Positions 42,647 to 52,774 of a stretch of 64,000 nucleotides of DNA are shown one piece after another. Both the position numbers and the translations under genes were made by a program. The notes beneath the pieces are model-generated. The model worked only from the letters and a program-made list of their open reading frames with translations. It searched no databases and had not been told where the DNA came from. The DNA is from Pseudarthrobacter sp. NIBRBAC000502772 (GTDB taxonomy: Bacteria; Actinomycetota; Actinomycetes; Actinomycetales; Micrococcaceae), in the NCBI RefSeq assembly GCF_006517235.1, contig NZ_CP041188.1:744001-808000 (forward strand). The letters are read 5' to 3'. Numbering within the stretch: the first letter of the stretch is position 1; each line of letters opens with the position of its first letter.

Positions 42647-43732
42647 ATGCCGGTCACGCAACCGAAGGTCAGCCGGGACCATTTGGTCCCGCAACACATT
42701 GCCGGCCTCGCCGCCGAAATCCTCCTCGCGCATGGTGTTCCGCAGGACGACGCTGATCTTGTGGCGGACAGCCTGGTCCAGTCCGACCTCTGGGGGCACC
42801 AGTCCCACGGCGTACTCCGATTGCCGTGGTACGTCGAGCGCATCCGAAAAGGTGCCATGAGCGCGGTGACCGAACCCGAGACGCTGGTGGATACCGGCGC
42901 ACTCCTGCTTTTGGACGGCAAGGACGGCATAGGCCAGGTCATCACCGAACGGGCCCGCGTTGAGGCCGTTGCCCGCGCCAAAGCGCACGGCGTCGGGGCC
43001 GTGGGCGTTCGCAATTCCAACCATTTTGGGACGGCGATGTACTACACGCGCCGCGCTGCCGCCGATGGCTGCGTGGCCATCCTCACTACCAACGCCTCCC
43101 CGGCCATGGCGCCGTGGGGCGGCCGGGAGAAACTGATCGGCACCAATCCATGGTCTATCGCCGCCCCTTACGGCGACTCTGCGGTCGCCGTCGACATTGC
43201 CAACACTGCTGTGGCCCGCGGCAAAATCTATCTGGCGCGCCAGCGCGGCGAAGCTATCCCTGATTCGTGGGCGCTGACTCCGGATGGCGCGCGGACCACC
43301 GACGCCGCTGCCGCCATCGACGGCGTGGTCCTGCCGATGGCCGGCCACAAGGGCTACGCCATCTCCTTCATGATGGACATCCTTTCCGGCGCTTTGACCG
43401 GCAGCCAGGTAGGGAAGGGAGTAAACGGCCCCTACATGGCGGACAAGCCCAGCGGCTGCGGACATATGTTCATCGCAATCGACGTGGCAACGCTCGGCTC
43501 CCAGGCGGACTTCCAGGCCAGGGTCACGGAACTGATCGAAGACGTCAAAGCAACACCGCTGGCCCAGGACGCGACCAAAATCTACTATCCAGGCGAAATC
43601 GAGGACCGGAACGACGTCCGCCACAGGGCTGAAGGCGGGCTGGTGCTTCCGGAACAGACCCTCAGGGACCTGCACCTCCTGGCGGAACAGTCGGGCCTTG
43701 ATGCCACGGCTGTCCTAGGCGAGCGGCCCTGA
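42647..43732 (+). CDS. Ldh2-family (malate/L-lactate-type) dehydrogenase
   Basis: A 361-residue NAD(P)-dependent 2-hydroxyacid dehydrogenase of the MDH2/LDH2 family, structurally unlike classical lactate dehydrogenases. Motifs include SDLWGHQSHGVLRLPWYVERI, GVRNSNHFGTAMYYTRRAA, TTNASPAMAPWGG and LPMAGHKGYAISFMMDILSGALTG. Relatives act on malate, sulfolactate, ureidoglycolate or diketogulonate. ATG 42647 follows AAAGGA. It diverges from the ABM gene across the GntR operator, implying that it serves the same imported acid. Confidence 0.87.
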   Translation: MPVTQPKVSRDHLVPQHIAGLAAEILLAHGVPQDDADLVADSLVQSDLWGHQSHGVLRLPWYVERIRKGAMSAVTEPETLVDTGALLLLDGKDGIGQVITERARVEAVARAKAHGVGAVGVRNSNHFGTAMYYTRRAAADGCVAILTTNASPAMAPWGGREKLIGTNPWSIAAPYGDSAVAVDIANTAVARGKIYLARQRGEAIPDSWALTPDGARTTDAAAAIDGVVLPMAGHKGYAISFMMDILSGALTGSQVGKGVNGPYMADKPSGCGHMFIAIDVATLGSQADFQARVTELIEDVKATPLAQDATKIYYPGEIEDRNDVRHRAEGGLVLPEQTLRDLHLLAEQSGLDATAVLGERP

Positions 43733-43859
43733 GCCCCATCCACAGCGACGCCCTGCCGGAATGAATCCCACCGGGCGTCCCCTCTTCATAGGTGTTCCTC
43801 GGCGCACGGCCGCGCGTGGGCGCTCAGGCGCCTTCCCGCATCTGGACTCCCGCCGGTCG

Positions 43860-43871
43860 TACATTGCTGGT
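43860..43871 (+). promoter_or_regulatory. -10 hexamer placing a leaderless AraC transcript
   Basis: TACATT at 43860-43865 fits TAnnnT and is followed by exactly six bases before GTG 43872, the same geometry as at serS. No Shine-Dalgarno is visible. Confidence 0.42.
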
Positions 43872-44770
43872 GTGCTCTACGAGGAGTGTCCTGCCCCGGC
43901 CCGGCTGCAGCCGTACGTCAGCCGCTTCTGGTTTGTGCGCGGAGCTCTGGCTGCGAAGTACGAAAAAATCCTTCCGGGCCATCCGCACACCTGATTCTCA
44001 ACCTGTCCTCGACATACCGCCTGATCGACCCGTTTGCCGGGGCCGGGGCCTGGGGGCCTGAACGGGGCGCGACGGTACCGGGCACCACCGAACGGGGCGC
44101 CACAGAGGTCGCCGTCGGCTTCTATTCCGGCGTCCAGCGCAGCTACCTCATCAGCGAAAACCCGCCGCAACTGTTCAATATCGGGGCTGTGCTGGAGCCT
44201 TACGGCATCGCCGCGTTGACTGACGTGCCGCCGTCGCAACTGCAGGGCACCGTGCAGGACACGGACCGCTTCCTGCCCGGATTTTCGGCCCTGCGTGACC
44301 GACTGGCAGACGCCGATCCGGCCGCCGCCTTCGAGGCGCTTGATGCCTTCCTCACGTCCCGGGTCCATGGCGGCGTGCGCCACCGCACGCGCGTGGACGA
44401 GCGCACGCAGGCGGCAGTGGCACTGCTGGCAGACGAGGACATCCCGGTGGCCGAGCTGAGCCGCCGCCTGGGCATCAGCCCGTCCACGCTGCAGCGCATC
44501 ATGATGCGCGACTGCGGGATCACGCCCAAAAGCTACGCCGACGTCTGCCGTTTCTACCGCTTTGTCAACGCCGCAGCCCAGCTGCCCGCCGGCAGTGCAA
44601 GCGGCGGCGAGCTCCTGGCCCTGGCCGATTACTACGACCAGCCCCACCTGATCCGCACCTTCCGGCGCTTCAGCGGATTCATGCCGTCGGAATACCTCCG
44701 CCTCATCCGCCAACACGGCCCCGATTACGCCACCTTCGTTCCCTTGGAAACCCCGACGGCGGTCCGCTGA
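43872..44770 (+). pseudogene. frameshifted AraC-family regulator
   Basis: An AraC-type regulator split by a one-base deletion. The first frame (GTG 43872) reads LYEECPAPARLQPYVSRFWF...KILPG and then stops at 43994. The rest continues in another frame from about 43979 as PSAHLILNLSSTYRLIDP through an intact AraC DNA-binding domain (LSRRLGISPSTLQRIMMRD; LIRTFRRFSGFMPSEY) to 44770. Adding one C in the run at 43979-43981 (GGGCC to GGGCCC) restores a single protein of about 300 residues. It may be a real lesion or a sequencing error in a GC run. Confidence 0.8.
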
Positions 44771-44855
44771 GCGGGTGCCCAGCCTGCCCGCCTCGCGGTG
44801 CGGCTTTTCTACAAGACCATACGGATTTCCGCCGCTAGCATCGGGCTATCCCCCC

Positions 44856-45233
44856 TTGAAAGGCGGAGTACTGCTGGCCGCCTTGGCGAGCTTCATCGTG
44901 GGAGGGCTCTGGTACTCTGTGCTCTTCGCGAAGGCATGGCAGCGCGAGGCCGGTGTTACGGATGAGCAGCTGAAGCACGGGACCGTGCGGGTTTTTGTGG
45001 GATCGGTCCTGCTCGCAGCGGTGATGGCCGTTGTGCTCGCGGCGTTTATCGGCGACGGCGGTGCCGGATTCGGTGCCTTGGCCGGGCTGGCTGCGGGCGC
45101 GGCCTGGGTTGCGGCTGCCTTGGGCGTCAACTACCTCTTTGAACGCCGCAGCCTCATGCTGTTCGCCATCAATGCCAGCTACAACATCGTGACGTTCACG
45201 GCGATGGGGGCGATCATCTGCGCCATGCAGTAG
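44856..45233 (+). CDS. DUF1761 membrane protein
   Basis: A protein of about 125 residues with four hydrophobic helices. Residues GGVLLAALASFIVGGLWYSVLFAKAWQ and NYLFERRSLMLFAINASYNIVTFTAMG fit DUF1761. The start is uncertain: no ATG is present where the family begins, and TTG 44856 is chosen because the family starts just before the first helix; CTG 44871 or TTG 44883 are alternatives. Function is unknown. It converges with the SatD-like gene. Confidence 0.6.
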   Translation: MKGGVLLAALASFIVGGLWYSVLFAKAWQREAGVTDEQLKHGTVRVFVGSVLLAAVMAVVLAAFIGDGGAGFGALAGLAAGAAWVAAALGVNYLFERRSLMLFAINASYNIVTFTAMGAIICAMQ

Positions 45234-45255
45234 CGGCGCCGTAAACTCGCTGCGT

Positions 45256-45855
45256 TCAGCGCACCTCGAGGATGAGCGCCAGCAGCCGTGCGGCGGCGGG
45301 ACGGGCAGCGTGTTCCTCGTTCCATTGGGACCGGGCCACTGCCTTGCTGACGGCCTGCGTGGTGATGCCGAGTTCCTGGGCCACCGCTTTTTGCTGTCCG
45401 CGGACGCCGGGGGTCATGAGGTCCAGGACGCGCCATTCTGCCCCGGATCTGTCCCGCACAATATGGCCCAAAAGCCGCAGCACGGACTCAGCTTCGTAGG
45501 CGATGTCCGCCAGCGGTCCTTCCACGGCAATCGGGATGCGTTCCTTGCTGTTCCGGAGCCGGTCCACCGCGCGCCGGGCATAGATCAGGCCGTGGCCGGA
45601 GGCATCCTTGATCTGGTTGGGAAGCGGCTCGTTGACCGGCCCGACGCCGAGCCCCACGTACCAGGAGCCGCAGCGCAGGGCGATCAGGGCAGCCTCCACG
45701 GCCTGATGCGGGCAGTCCACAATGCCCTGGACTTCATCCTCCACCGACCGGTCGAAATCCAGGCGCGCGGGTATGTGCCGCAGGTCCTTCAGCAGCTGAG
45801 GGACGCGGTCGCCGTCGCGCCGGCTGTCGGTCTGGTTGATGGTCAACGTGAACAT
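45256..45855 (-). CDS. SatD-like/HTH putative regulator
   Basis: A 199-residue protein. Residues about 5-115 resemble SatD proteins (RSVEDEVQGIVDCPHQAVEAAL, WYVGLGVGPV, then SGHGLIYARRAVDRLRNS). Residues about 150-180 contain a helix-turn-helix, QQKAVAQELGITTQAVSKAVARS. This suggests a DNA-binding protein, possibly an autoregulator. GTG 45864 is an alternative start. It diverges from phosphoketolase; CTAC-N6-GTAG at 45868-45881 in the gap may be a binding site. Moderate confidence in the family, low in the role. Confidence 0.55.
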   Translation of the reverse strand: MFTLTINQTDSRRDGDRVPQLLKDLRHIPARLDFDRSVEDEVQGIVDCPHQAVEAALIALRCGSWYVGLGVGPVNEPLPNQIKDASGHGLIYARRAVDRLRNSKERIPIAVEGPLADIAYEAESVLRLLGHIVRDRSGAEWRVLDLMTPGVRGQQKAVAQELGITTQAVSKAVARSQWNEEHAARPAAARLLALILEVR

Positions 45856-45998
45856 GTGAAACACAGACTACCGGTTAGTAGTTGGCCCAAGGCAAGTCTG
45901 CGAGGAGTCCCTCAGGGGCAGGGTTGTGCAGCGTACCGATAGGTGTTGCGATGGAGGCTCGGCTGCCGACGGCGGCGCGCAGCTACGTGAGGATGGTC

Positions 45999-48440
45999 AT
46001 GGCCGGCAGCATGGGGCAGGACAGTTTGGGGCAGGAAACACTGGACCTCGTGGACCGTTGGTGGCGGGCCGCGAACTACCTTTCCGTGGGGCAGATCTAC
46101 CTGCGCTCAAATCCGCTGCTGCGGGAACCCCTTGCTGCGGACCACACCAAATCCAGGCTCCTGGGCCACTGGGGCACCACTCCCGGGCTGAACTTTGTGT
46201 ACGCACACCTCAACCGTGTGATCCGCCGGGACCAACAGGAGATGCTCTTCGTTGCCGGCCCGGGCCATGGCGGTCCTGCTGTTGTGGCGAACGCCTGGCT
46301 TGAGGGCACGTACTCGGAAATCTACGGCCAGGTGGGCCCCGACGAGGCAGGAATGGCCGAACTCTTCCGCCAGTTTTCCTACCCTGGCGGCATTCCCAGC
46401 CACGCGGCGCCGGAAACCCCGGGTTCCATCAGCGAAGGCGGTGAACTCGGGTACGCGCTGGCCCACGCCTACGGGTCCGTGTTCGACAATCCCCAGCTGA
46501 TCACCGCCGTCGTGATCGGCGACGGCGAGGCCGAAACGGGGCCGCTCGCGGCGAGCTGGCACTCGCACAACTTCCTGGATCCGGCCGCGGATGGTGCCGT
46601 TCTGCCCATCCTGCACCTGAACGGCTACAAGATCGCCAACCCCACTATCCTGGCGCGCATGCCGCAGGAACAGCTGGAGCAGCTGCTGCGCGGTTACGGC
46701 CACGAACCGTATTTCGTGACCGTCGAGGACCCGAACGACACGGAGCAGGCGCACCGGGACTTCGCGGCCGCCGTCGACACCTGCCTGACCGGGATCCGCG
46801 CCATCCAGGACTCCCGCCGGGGCGGGGCGGGCGGGACAGCGGACGACGGCGGCACTGCGGCCGGTGCCGCAGGAAGCGGCGCTTCGCCGCACTGGCCCAT
46901 GATTGTGCTGCGCTCGCCCAAGGGCTGGACGGGACCGCGGATAGTGGACGGACTCCAGGTGGAGGGCACCTGGCGGAGCCACCAGGTCCCGCTGGCGGAA
47001 GTCCGCACCAACGGCGCACACCTGAAACAGCTGGAGGAGTGGCTGAACTCCTACCGTCCGGAGGAGCTGTTCGACGCCGAGGGCAGGCTCAGGCCCGACG
47101 TAGCCACGAATGCGCCCACCGGAAACCTCCGGATGAGCGCCACCCCGCACGCCAACGGCGGACTCCTTCGCACACCGCTGAAGCTGCCCGCCTACGCAGC
47201 CCACGCCGTCGACGTCGCGGCGCCGGGAACCGAACGGGTCAGCCCCATGATCACCCTGGGCTCGTGGATGCGGGACGTTATCTCTCTGAACATGGAGAAC
47301 TTCCGCCTCTTCGGGCCGGATGAGACAGCATCCAACCGGCTTCAGGCCGTCTACGAAGTGACGGACAAGGTCTGGCAGTACCGGATTGACGACGTCGACG
47401 AGCACCTTGCGCGTTCGGGCCGGGTTCTGGAGGTGCTCAGCGAGCACCTGTGCCAGGGCTGGCTGGAAGGGTACCTCCTGTCCGGCCGGCACGGGGTGTT
47501 CAGCTGTTACGAGGCCTTCATCCACATTGTGGATTCCATGTTCAACCAGCACGCCAAGTGGCTCAAGGTCCACCGCAAGCTCCCGTGGCGCCAGCCCGTG
47601 GCGTCGCTGAACTACCTGCTCTCGTCCCATGTGTGGCAGCAGGACCACAACGGTTTTTCGCATCAGGATCCCGGCTTCATCGATCACGCGGTGAACAAGA
47701 AAGCCGAGGTCATCCGGGTGTACCTGCCGCCGGACGTGAACACGCTGCTCTCGGTCATGGAGCACTGCCTGGCATCCACCGATTACGTGAACATTGTGGT
47801 CAGCGGCAAGCAGCCGTCGCCCCCCTGGCTGGGCCCGGCCGACGCAGCGAACCACTGCCGCCGCGGCCTGGGCATCTGGGAATTCGCGGGTTCGGAGGTG
47901 CCAGGGGAGGACCCGGACGTTGTTCTGGCCTGTGCCGGGGATGTGCCTACTGTGGAAACAGTGGCCGCGGCCGAACTGCTGAAGCGGGGCGTCCCGGGGC
48001 TGAAGGTCCGCGTGGTCAACGTGGTTGACCTGATGCGGCTCCAGGACGTGAGTGAGCACCCGCACGGCCTTCCGGCGTCGGACTTTGACGGCATCTTTAC
48101 CCCGGACAAACCGATCATCTTCGCCTACCACGGCTATCCCTCGCTGATCCACCGGCTGGCCTACCGCCGGACCAACCAGGACGGCCTGCACGTCCGCGGC
48201 TACAAGGAGGAAGGGACCACCACCACGCCGTTCGACATGGCCATGCTCAACGGGATCGACCGCTTCCAGCTGGCCATCGACGCCATTGACCGCGTACCCG
48301 GCCTGGCCGAAAAGCACTCGCTGCTGCGGCAGGACCTTCAGGACCGGCGGATCCAGGCCCGCGGACACACCCGCACGCACGGCGAGGACGCGGAGGAGAT
48401 CCGGAACTGGACGCTGAAGGCCCAAAAGGAAGGCAGCTAG
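45999..48440 (+). CDS. xfp: phosphoketolase
   Basis: An 813-residue thiamin-diphosphate enzyme cleaving xylulose 5-phosphate (and often fructose 6-phosphate) with phosphate to acetyl phosphate plus an aldose phosphate. The N-terminus [16 protein letters not shown], the ThDP motif GDGEAETG at 174-181 and [16 protein letters not shown] are characteristic. A Gly/Ala-rich insertion near residues 265-290 looks like an unstructured loop. GTGAGGA supports ATG 45999; ATG 45951 is an alternative. It gives the cell a bifid-type shunt from the pentose phosphate pathway. Confidence 0.92.
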   Translation: MAGSMGQDSLGQETLDLVDRWWRAANYLSVGQIYLRSNPLLREPLAADHTKSRLLGHWGTTPGLNFVYAHLNRVIRRDQQEMLFVAGPGHGGPAVVANAWLEGTYSEIYGQVGPDEAGMAELFRQFSYPGGIPSHAAPETPGSISEGGELGYALAHAYGSVFDNPQLITAVVIGDGEAETGPLAASWHSHNFLDPAADGAVLPILHLNGYKIANPTILARMPQEQLEQLLRGYGHEPYFVTVEDPNDTEQAHRDFAAAVDTCLTGIRAIQDSRRGGAGGTADDGGTAAGAAGSGASPHWPMIVLRSPKGWTGPRIVDGLQVEGTWRSHQVPLAEVRTNGAHLKQLEEWLNSYRPEELFDAEGRLRPDVATNAPTGNLRMSATPHANGGLLRTPLKLPAYAAHAVDVAAPGTERVSPMITLGSWMRDVISLNMENFRLFGPDETASNRLQAVYEVTDKVWQYRIDDVDEHLARSGRVLEVLSEHLCQGWLEGYLLSGRHGVFSCYEAFIHIVDSMFNQHAKWLKVHRKLPWRQPVASLNYLLSSHVWQQDHNGFSHQDPGFIDHAVNKKAEVIRVYLPPDVNTLLSVMEHCLASTDYVNIVVSGKQPSPPWLGPADAANHCRRGLGIWEFAGSEVPGEDPDVVLACAGDVPTVETVAAAELLKRGVPGLKVRVVNVVDLMRLQDVSEHPHGLPASDFDGIFTPDKPIIFAYHGYPSLIHRLAYRRTNQDGLHVRGYKEEGTTTTPFDMAMLNGIDRFQLAIDAIDRVPGLAEKHSLLRQDLQDRRIQARGHTRTHGEDAEEIRNWTLKAQKEGS

Positions 48441-49189
48441 GCCAAGAGATCGGCCAGCTGGCCGGACGGAACGTGGATCCAGCCTTCGGTTAGAGCTGCG
48501 GCAGCATAAAGGTCCGGTGGGCGGAGAGTCTGGGTCGCCGCCACGGCGCGGGCGGTCAAAGAGGCGATCACCGCATCAATAAGGTCGTCAGAGGCAGCCA
48601 GCCGGTCCTCGTTGCCGGCAAGGTCCAGCCACGGCGCCGCCGCGACCAGCTGCTCCAGAAGCACACCAAGACGCTCGGACTCAGGAGTGCCCCGGCCTTT
48701 GTAGCCACGGGCCTGGAGACCCCAGACTTTGAGGGACGCTGCAGGGTAGACCTCGGCTAAGCGGCCGGACCCGTCCCTGGCCTGCGGCCCGTACTCAGCG
48801 GCGATCTTGGCCTGTATCACAGCACACCGCATGGCCGGGTGGGCGAGCCGGTCGGCGGAGACGCTTAGCGGAATCAGCCCGGTGTGCCCCGTGACGAAGC
48901 GGTCAGTTTCCCGGTAGGCCAGCAGTCGGCGTCCCTCGATGCCGTCGTGGTCCAGGACTGGATGCGCGTCAAAATTCAGGTGTCCTGTCAGGAACGGCAA
49001 GAAGGCGTCCGGCCAGCCAACTGGGCAGTCGATCGCGGTCATCGAACTGGCGCCGAACAGTTCCACAATTTCCCTGTCATGCACGTCGAGGGCGAGGTGC
49101 TCCAGGCGCGCAATGCCAGCACCCCATTCCAAGACGGCGACGGCCGTCTTTTTGGTCGCCGCTGCCAGATCGACGCCCAGTGTCCTCAT
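48437..49189 (-). CDS. DUF429 protein
   Basis: A 250-residue protein of the DUF429 family, which shares the RNase H-like fold. The N-terminus [19 protein letters not shown] and [12 protein letters not shown] carry conserved acidic residues, and [14 protein letters not shown] is the family's C-terminal motif. It could be a nuclease, but activity is unproven. The stop overlaps the phosphoketolase stop by four bases (tail to tail), and the ATG overlaps the esterase stop, so it belongs to that leftward operon. Confidence 0.8.
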   Translation of the reverse strand: MRTLGVDLAAATKKTAVAVLEWGAGIARLEHLALDVHDREIVELFGASSMTAIDCPVGWPDAFLPFLTGHLNFDAHPVLDHDGIEGRRLLAYRETDRFVTGHTGLIPLSVSADRLAHPAMRCAVIQAKIAAEYGPQARDGSGRLAEVYPAASLKVWGLQARGYKGRGTPESERLGVLLEQLVAAAPWLDLAGNEDRLAASDDLIDAVIASLTARAVAATQTLRPPDLYAAAALTEGWIHVPSGQLADLLA

Positions 49190-50541
49190 CGAGCCGCACG
49201 GTACTGCAGCGCGCCGGGAATCCCGCCCGTCTCACCCAATCCGTCGCCGCGGGCAAAGTCAGCCCACAGACGGCGCATCTCGCGGCCCACGGCGTCGATT
49301 TCATCCCAGGTTGCGCCCTTGAGGAGCCCTGCCGCGGCCCAGGTCTGCTGGTTTCCGAAGAGCAGCGGCAAATCAACAGTGTGTGCGGCGCGGTAGAAGT
49401 TTCCCGGTGCGCCCCAGGACAGCAGGTAGCTGTAGGCCTTGCCTCCCGCGCGGGCGTGGCGGCGGGCAAACTTCCGGGCTGCCCGGCCGTAGACAGCCTC
49501 CGTCACCGCCCAGTTAATGGCCCGCACGGCGGCCGCGCCGAGGACCGGGACCTTGCCCAGCCGGCTGACCACCGGACTTCGGGGAAGGAACAGGCGGGCC
49601 TCGCCGGAGGTGTGCCCGATCAGCACTTCGATGCCCGGGGCCGTGGCGTTCCAGGCGGCCTCAACGCGTGATTCCGGCGGCAGCGGGGCGTGCCCGTACT
49701 GGGTGCCGAACGGCATGGCCGCCATCAGGCCAAACTTCCGGGCCACCTGAGACACGTGGTCTTCGATGTCCACCACGTCCAACATCGGGGTGTCCTCCGT
49801 GACGGCTTCGGCGGCGATGCCCATGGCGCGGCTCATCTTGTGCCGGCCGCGGGTGATCCCCAGCGGTGCACTCTGGATGATGGCCCGCTGGAACAGGGAC
49901 GGCGCCTCCGGAGTGGCCATGAGGTGGGCTACGGAGTCGCCGCCTGCGGACTGCCCGAACGCTGTGACCCGCCCCGGATCCCCACCGAAGGCCGCGATGT
50001 TGCGCTGCACCCACCGGAACGCTTCCAGCTGGTCCAGCAGGCCGAGGTTCGCGGGCCGGCCGGTGCCGGTGGCCAGATACCCGAACAGGCCCAGCCGGTA
50101 TGTAACGGACACCACAATGACCCGGTTCTCGGACACCAGGGACTTGGCGTCAAAGATCGCCAGGTCACCGGAGCCCGACGTGTAGGAGCCGCCATGCAGC
50201 CACACCATGACCGGGACCTGCTCGCCGTTGGCAAGCCCGGCCGGAACGGTGATCGACAGGCGCTGGCAGTCCTCACTTCCGGGGAGCTCGCCATACCGGG
50301 TGCCCAGGACGTCGTCCAGGAACGGAACGGGGCCCTGCGGGCAGGCGGGCGAGAGGGTGGTGGCGGCATAGCTGGCGGTCCAGTCGGACGCCGCAACCGG
50401 AGGTTGAAAGCGGCCTGCAGTTGCATAGGGAATGCCGGTGGCGCGAACCACCTCACCGTCCCGCCACCCTGTGATGGGCCCGCACGGCGGCGCAAAATAC
50501 GGCGGTTCAAAATACGGGGGATTCGAAGGCTCGGAACTCAC
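49186..50541 (-). CDS. carboxylesterase (type B)
   Basis: A 451-residue alpha/beta-hydrolase of the carboxylesterase/lipase family. The oxyanion segment is VWLHGGSYTSGSG, the nucleophile elbow GQSAGGDS, and PGRVTAFGQSAGG is the classic type B signature. GTG 50541 preceded by AAGG is favoured over ATG 50571, because the longer version would read into a palindromic repeat (50558-50620). The N-terminus then has an NPPYFEPPYFAPP near-repeat. No signal peptide is seen. It is translationally coupled to the DUF429 gene. Confidence 0.85.
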   Translation of the reverse strand: MSSEPSNPPYFEPPYFAPPCGPITGWRDGEVVRATGIPYATAGRFQPPVAASDWTASYAATTLSPACPQGPVPFLDDVLGTRYGELPGSEDCQRLSITVPAGLANGEQVPVMVWLHGGSYTSGSGDLAIFDAKSLVSENRVIVVSVTYRLGLFGYLATGTGRPANLGLLDQLEAFRWVQRNIAAFGGDPGRVTAFGQSAGGDSVAHLMATPEAPSLFQRAIIQSAPLGITRGRHKMSRAMGIAAEAVTEDTPMLDVVDIEDHVSQVARKFGLMAAMPFGTQYGHAPLPPESRVEAAWNATAPGIEVLIGHTSGEARLFLPRSPVVSRLGKVPVLGAAAVRAINWAVTEAVYGRAARKFARRHARAGGKAYSYLLSWGAPGNFYRAAHTVDLPLLFGNQQTWAAAGLLKGATWDEIDAVGREMRRLWADFARGDGLGETGGIPGALQYRAAR

Positions 50542-50557
50542 CCTCCACCTTAAACCA

Positions 50558-50620
50558 CAACGCGAGGTCACTTCCTGCCCAATTCCGGAGATGGAATGGG
50601 CGGGAAGTGACCCCGCGTTG
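50558..50620. repeat. long imperfect palindrome
   Basis: Left arm 50558-50586 and right arm 50593-50620 pair over about 28 positions with three mismatches or gaps. Both arms contain GGTCACTTCC or its complement. It lies between the ppa stop and the esterase start. The core resembles the CTCACTTTC word of the palindrome at 5631-5675, so both may belong to one dispersed family; a terminator for the upstream gene is the alternative. Confidence 0.7.
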
Positions 50621-50635
50621 CTGAGACCGCGCGGA

Positions 50636-51124
50636 CTAGTGCGCTGCCGGCACGTAACGCTTGATGGAGGCTTCCAGCTCGGCCTCGGCGGCGGCGCGGT
50701 CGCCCCAGCCCTCAGCCTTGACCCACTTGCCCGGCTCCAGGTCCTTGTAACGGGTGAAGAAGTGCTCGATTTCCTTGATCAGGAATTCGCTGACATCGCT
50801 GATTTCCTGGATGTGGTCAAAGCGGGCGTCAACCGGGACGCACAGGACCTTGGCGTCGCCGCCGCCGTCGTCGGTCATGTTGAAAACGCCGATAGGGCGG
50901 GACTCAACGATGACGCCGGGGTGCAGATCGAAGTCCTGCAGGAGCACCAGTGCGTCCAGCGGGTCGCCGTCTTCGCCCAGGGTGTTCTCGAAGAAACCGT
51001 AGTGCGTGGGGTACTGCATGGAGGTGAAGAGGACGCGGTCCAGGCGGACGCGGCCGGTCTCGTGGTCAACTTCGTACTTGACTCGTGATCCCTTGGGGAT
51101 CTCGATGGTCACGTCATGCTTCAT
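50636..51124 (-). CDS. ppa: inorganic pyrophosphatase
   Basis: A 162-residue soluble family I pyrophosphatase hydrolysing PPi to two phosphates. It begins [20 protein letters not shown], carries [25 protein letters not shown] with the metal-binding DGDPLD at 52-57, and [20 protein letters not shown]. The length fits bacterial hexameric enzymes. ATG 51124 follows GAGGAG. An extended upstream frame (to 51559) overlaps the divergent dacB gene and is rejected. Confidence 0.95.
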   Translation of the reverse strand: MKHDVTIEIPKGSRVKYEVDHETGRVRLDRVLFTSMQYPTHYGFFENTLGEDGDPLDALVLLQDFDLHPGVIVESRPIGVFNMTDDGGGDAKVLCVPVDARFDHIQEISDVSEFLIKEIEHFFTRYKDLEPGKWVKAEGWGDRAAAEAELEASIKRYVPAAH

Positions 51125-51277
51125 GGAATGCTCCTCGGCAATTGCAGGGGGTTCGCGGCACAGGAGACGAACAACAAAAAGGGTGTCCGTGCCGCCGACT
51201 ACTATTGAGGATATAGCGAGAGGCCCAGGTTTCAGGAACTTGCGGGGAAATTTCAGGACTTGAGGACCAGCACCAGC

Positions 51278-52774
51278 ATGAAGGAAACATCGCGTCCCGC
51301 AGGGATAAGGGCTGCGTTCAGGGGCACGGTCCAGCGCGGACTGCGTGCTTGGCCCACCGCGCTGCTCCTGGCCGTGATCGTTATGCTGGCCCTCCCCGCC
51401 GCATGGCTGGTTGCCCCTGCTTTCGTCAGCCCCCCTCCTGCGGCGACACCCGAAGTGCCCGCCTGGCACCAGGCCCCCACCGCGCTTTCCGCCAGAATGG
51501 GCCTTTCTCCGCTCACGGAGTCGGCGCCCGTGCCGCTGCCCTCCGCGGTCGCCGCTCAATTGGACGGATTGTTAAAACCCGACGGCGACGGCAGCTTCAC
51601 GGGGCTGGTCCAGGATGCGCTCACTGGCCAGGTCCTGTTTGACCGCGGCGGTTCGGAGAGCCGGATCCCCGCCTCCAATATGAAGCTGCTCACTGCCGTG
51701 GCTGCCCTCCGCGCAATCGGGCCGGACCACCGTTTCAACACCAAGGTCCTGGCCGGGCCCGCTGCCAACCAGGTGGTGCTCACCGGCGGGGGCGACGTCC
51801 TCCTGGGTGCCGGGGAATCCGCGCCCAACCAGGTGACGGGCCACGCCGGAATCGCCACCCTCGCCACCGCCACCGTGAACGCGCTCCAAACGGCAGGAAC
51901 AACCGGCGAGCTGACGGTCCTGGTGGACGACTCGCTGTTCACCGGCCCAACGCTGAACCCCGCCTGGGCAGACGGGGACGTTGCCGCGGGCGAGGTTGCC
52001 CCGCTTTACCCGCTTGCGCTGAACTCGGCGCGCTTTGACCCGGCCGTGACCACCGGCCCCCGCCCGCAGGACTCAGCAATCACCGCCGCCGAGGCGTTTG
52101 CCGCGCAGCTCAAGACGGCGGGTGCCGCTGCGGGACTCACGGTAGCGGCCGGCGTCGAACGTTACACCGCACCCTCGGGCGATGCGCCCCGGGCAGAAGA
52201 GCCGGCGGTCCTTGCCGCGGTCCAGTCCGCCACGGTCGGCCAGCAGGTGGACCTCATGCTGCAGACCTCGGACAACTACCTGGCGGAGGTCCTGGGCCGG
52301 ATGGCCTCGGTGGCTGCGGGGGAGCCCGCCAGCAACGACGGCGCCACCGGAGCAGTCCGCGCACAGCTCGCGGATTTGGGCATCCCTACGGACACCATGC
52401 GGCTCGCGGACGTGTCCGGGCTGGCGCTGGGCAACCAGGTCTCTGCCCGCCAGTTCGCGGAAGTGGTGCGTGCCATCACCAGCGGGACCGACACCCGTTT
52501 GCGGGCCGCGCTGGATGGATTTCCGGTCGCGGGGCTGACCGGAACACTGGACACCCGCTATGTCAATGGCTCCACGGCCCGCGGCGCCGGCCTGGTGCGG
52601 GCCAAGACCGGGACCCTGAATTCGGTCATCGCCCTCAGCGGCTACGTGGTGGACGCCGACGGCCGGCTCCTGGTCTTCTCCTTCATCGGCAACGACCTGA
52701 AGCCTGGCGCCGCCGGGAACCGGGAAGCCCTGGACCGAGCCGCCACGGCGCTCGCCGCCTGCGGCTGCCGCTGA
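51278..52774 (+). CDS. dacB: D-alanyl-D-alanine carboxypeptidase/endopeptidase (PBP4, S13)
   Basis: A 498-residue low-molecular-weight penicillin-binding protein trimming peptidoglycan outside the cell. A membrane anchor is at residues 28-50. The active-site motifs are SxxK at Ser133-Asn-Met-Lys136, SDN in [14 protein letters not shown] and KTG in [18 protein letters not shown]. The inserted domains of S13 enzymes are present between the first two motifs. ATG 51278 is chosen; a TTG at 51260 is possible. The gene diverges from ppa. Confidence 0.9.
   Translation: MKETSRPAGIRAAFRGTVQRGLRAWPTALLLAVIVMLALPAAWLVAPAFVSPPPAATPEVPAWHQAPTALSARMGLSPLTESAPVPLPSAVAAQLDGLLKPDGDGSFTGLVQDALTGQVLFDRGGSESRIPASNMKLLTAVAALRAIGPDHRFNTKVLAGPAANQVVLTGGGDVLLGAGESAPNQVTGHAGIATLATATVNALQTAGTTGELTVLVDDSLFTGPTLNPAWADGDVAAGEVAPLYPLALNSARFDPAVTTGPRPQDSAITAAEAFAAQLKTAGAAAGLTVAAGVERYTAPSGDAPRAEEPAVLAAVQSATVGQQVDLMLQTSDNYLAEVLGRMASVAAGEPASNDGATGAVRAQLADLGIPTDTMRLADVSGLALGNQVSARQFAEVVRAITSGTDTRLRAALDGFPVAGLTGTLDTRYVNGSTARGAGLVRAKTGTLNSVIALSGYVVDADGRLLVFSFIGNDLKPGAAGNREALDRAATALAACGCR

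Noticed and set aside
46107..48425. 772-residue open frame antisense to phosphoketolase
   Set aside because: It is a GC-bias shadow of a confidently identified gene; its translation has no recognisable domain and a random high-Val/Gly/His composition.
51125..51559. N-terminal extension of inorganic pyrophosphatase
   Set aside because: It is antisense to the dacB N-terminus and not present in the family; GAGGAG supports ATG 51124.
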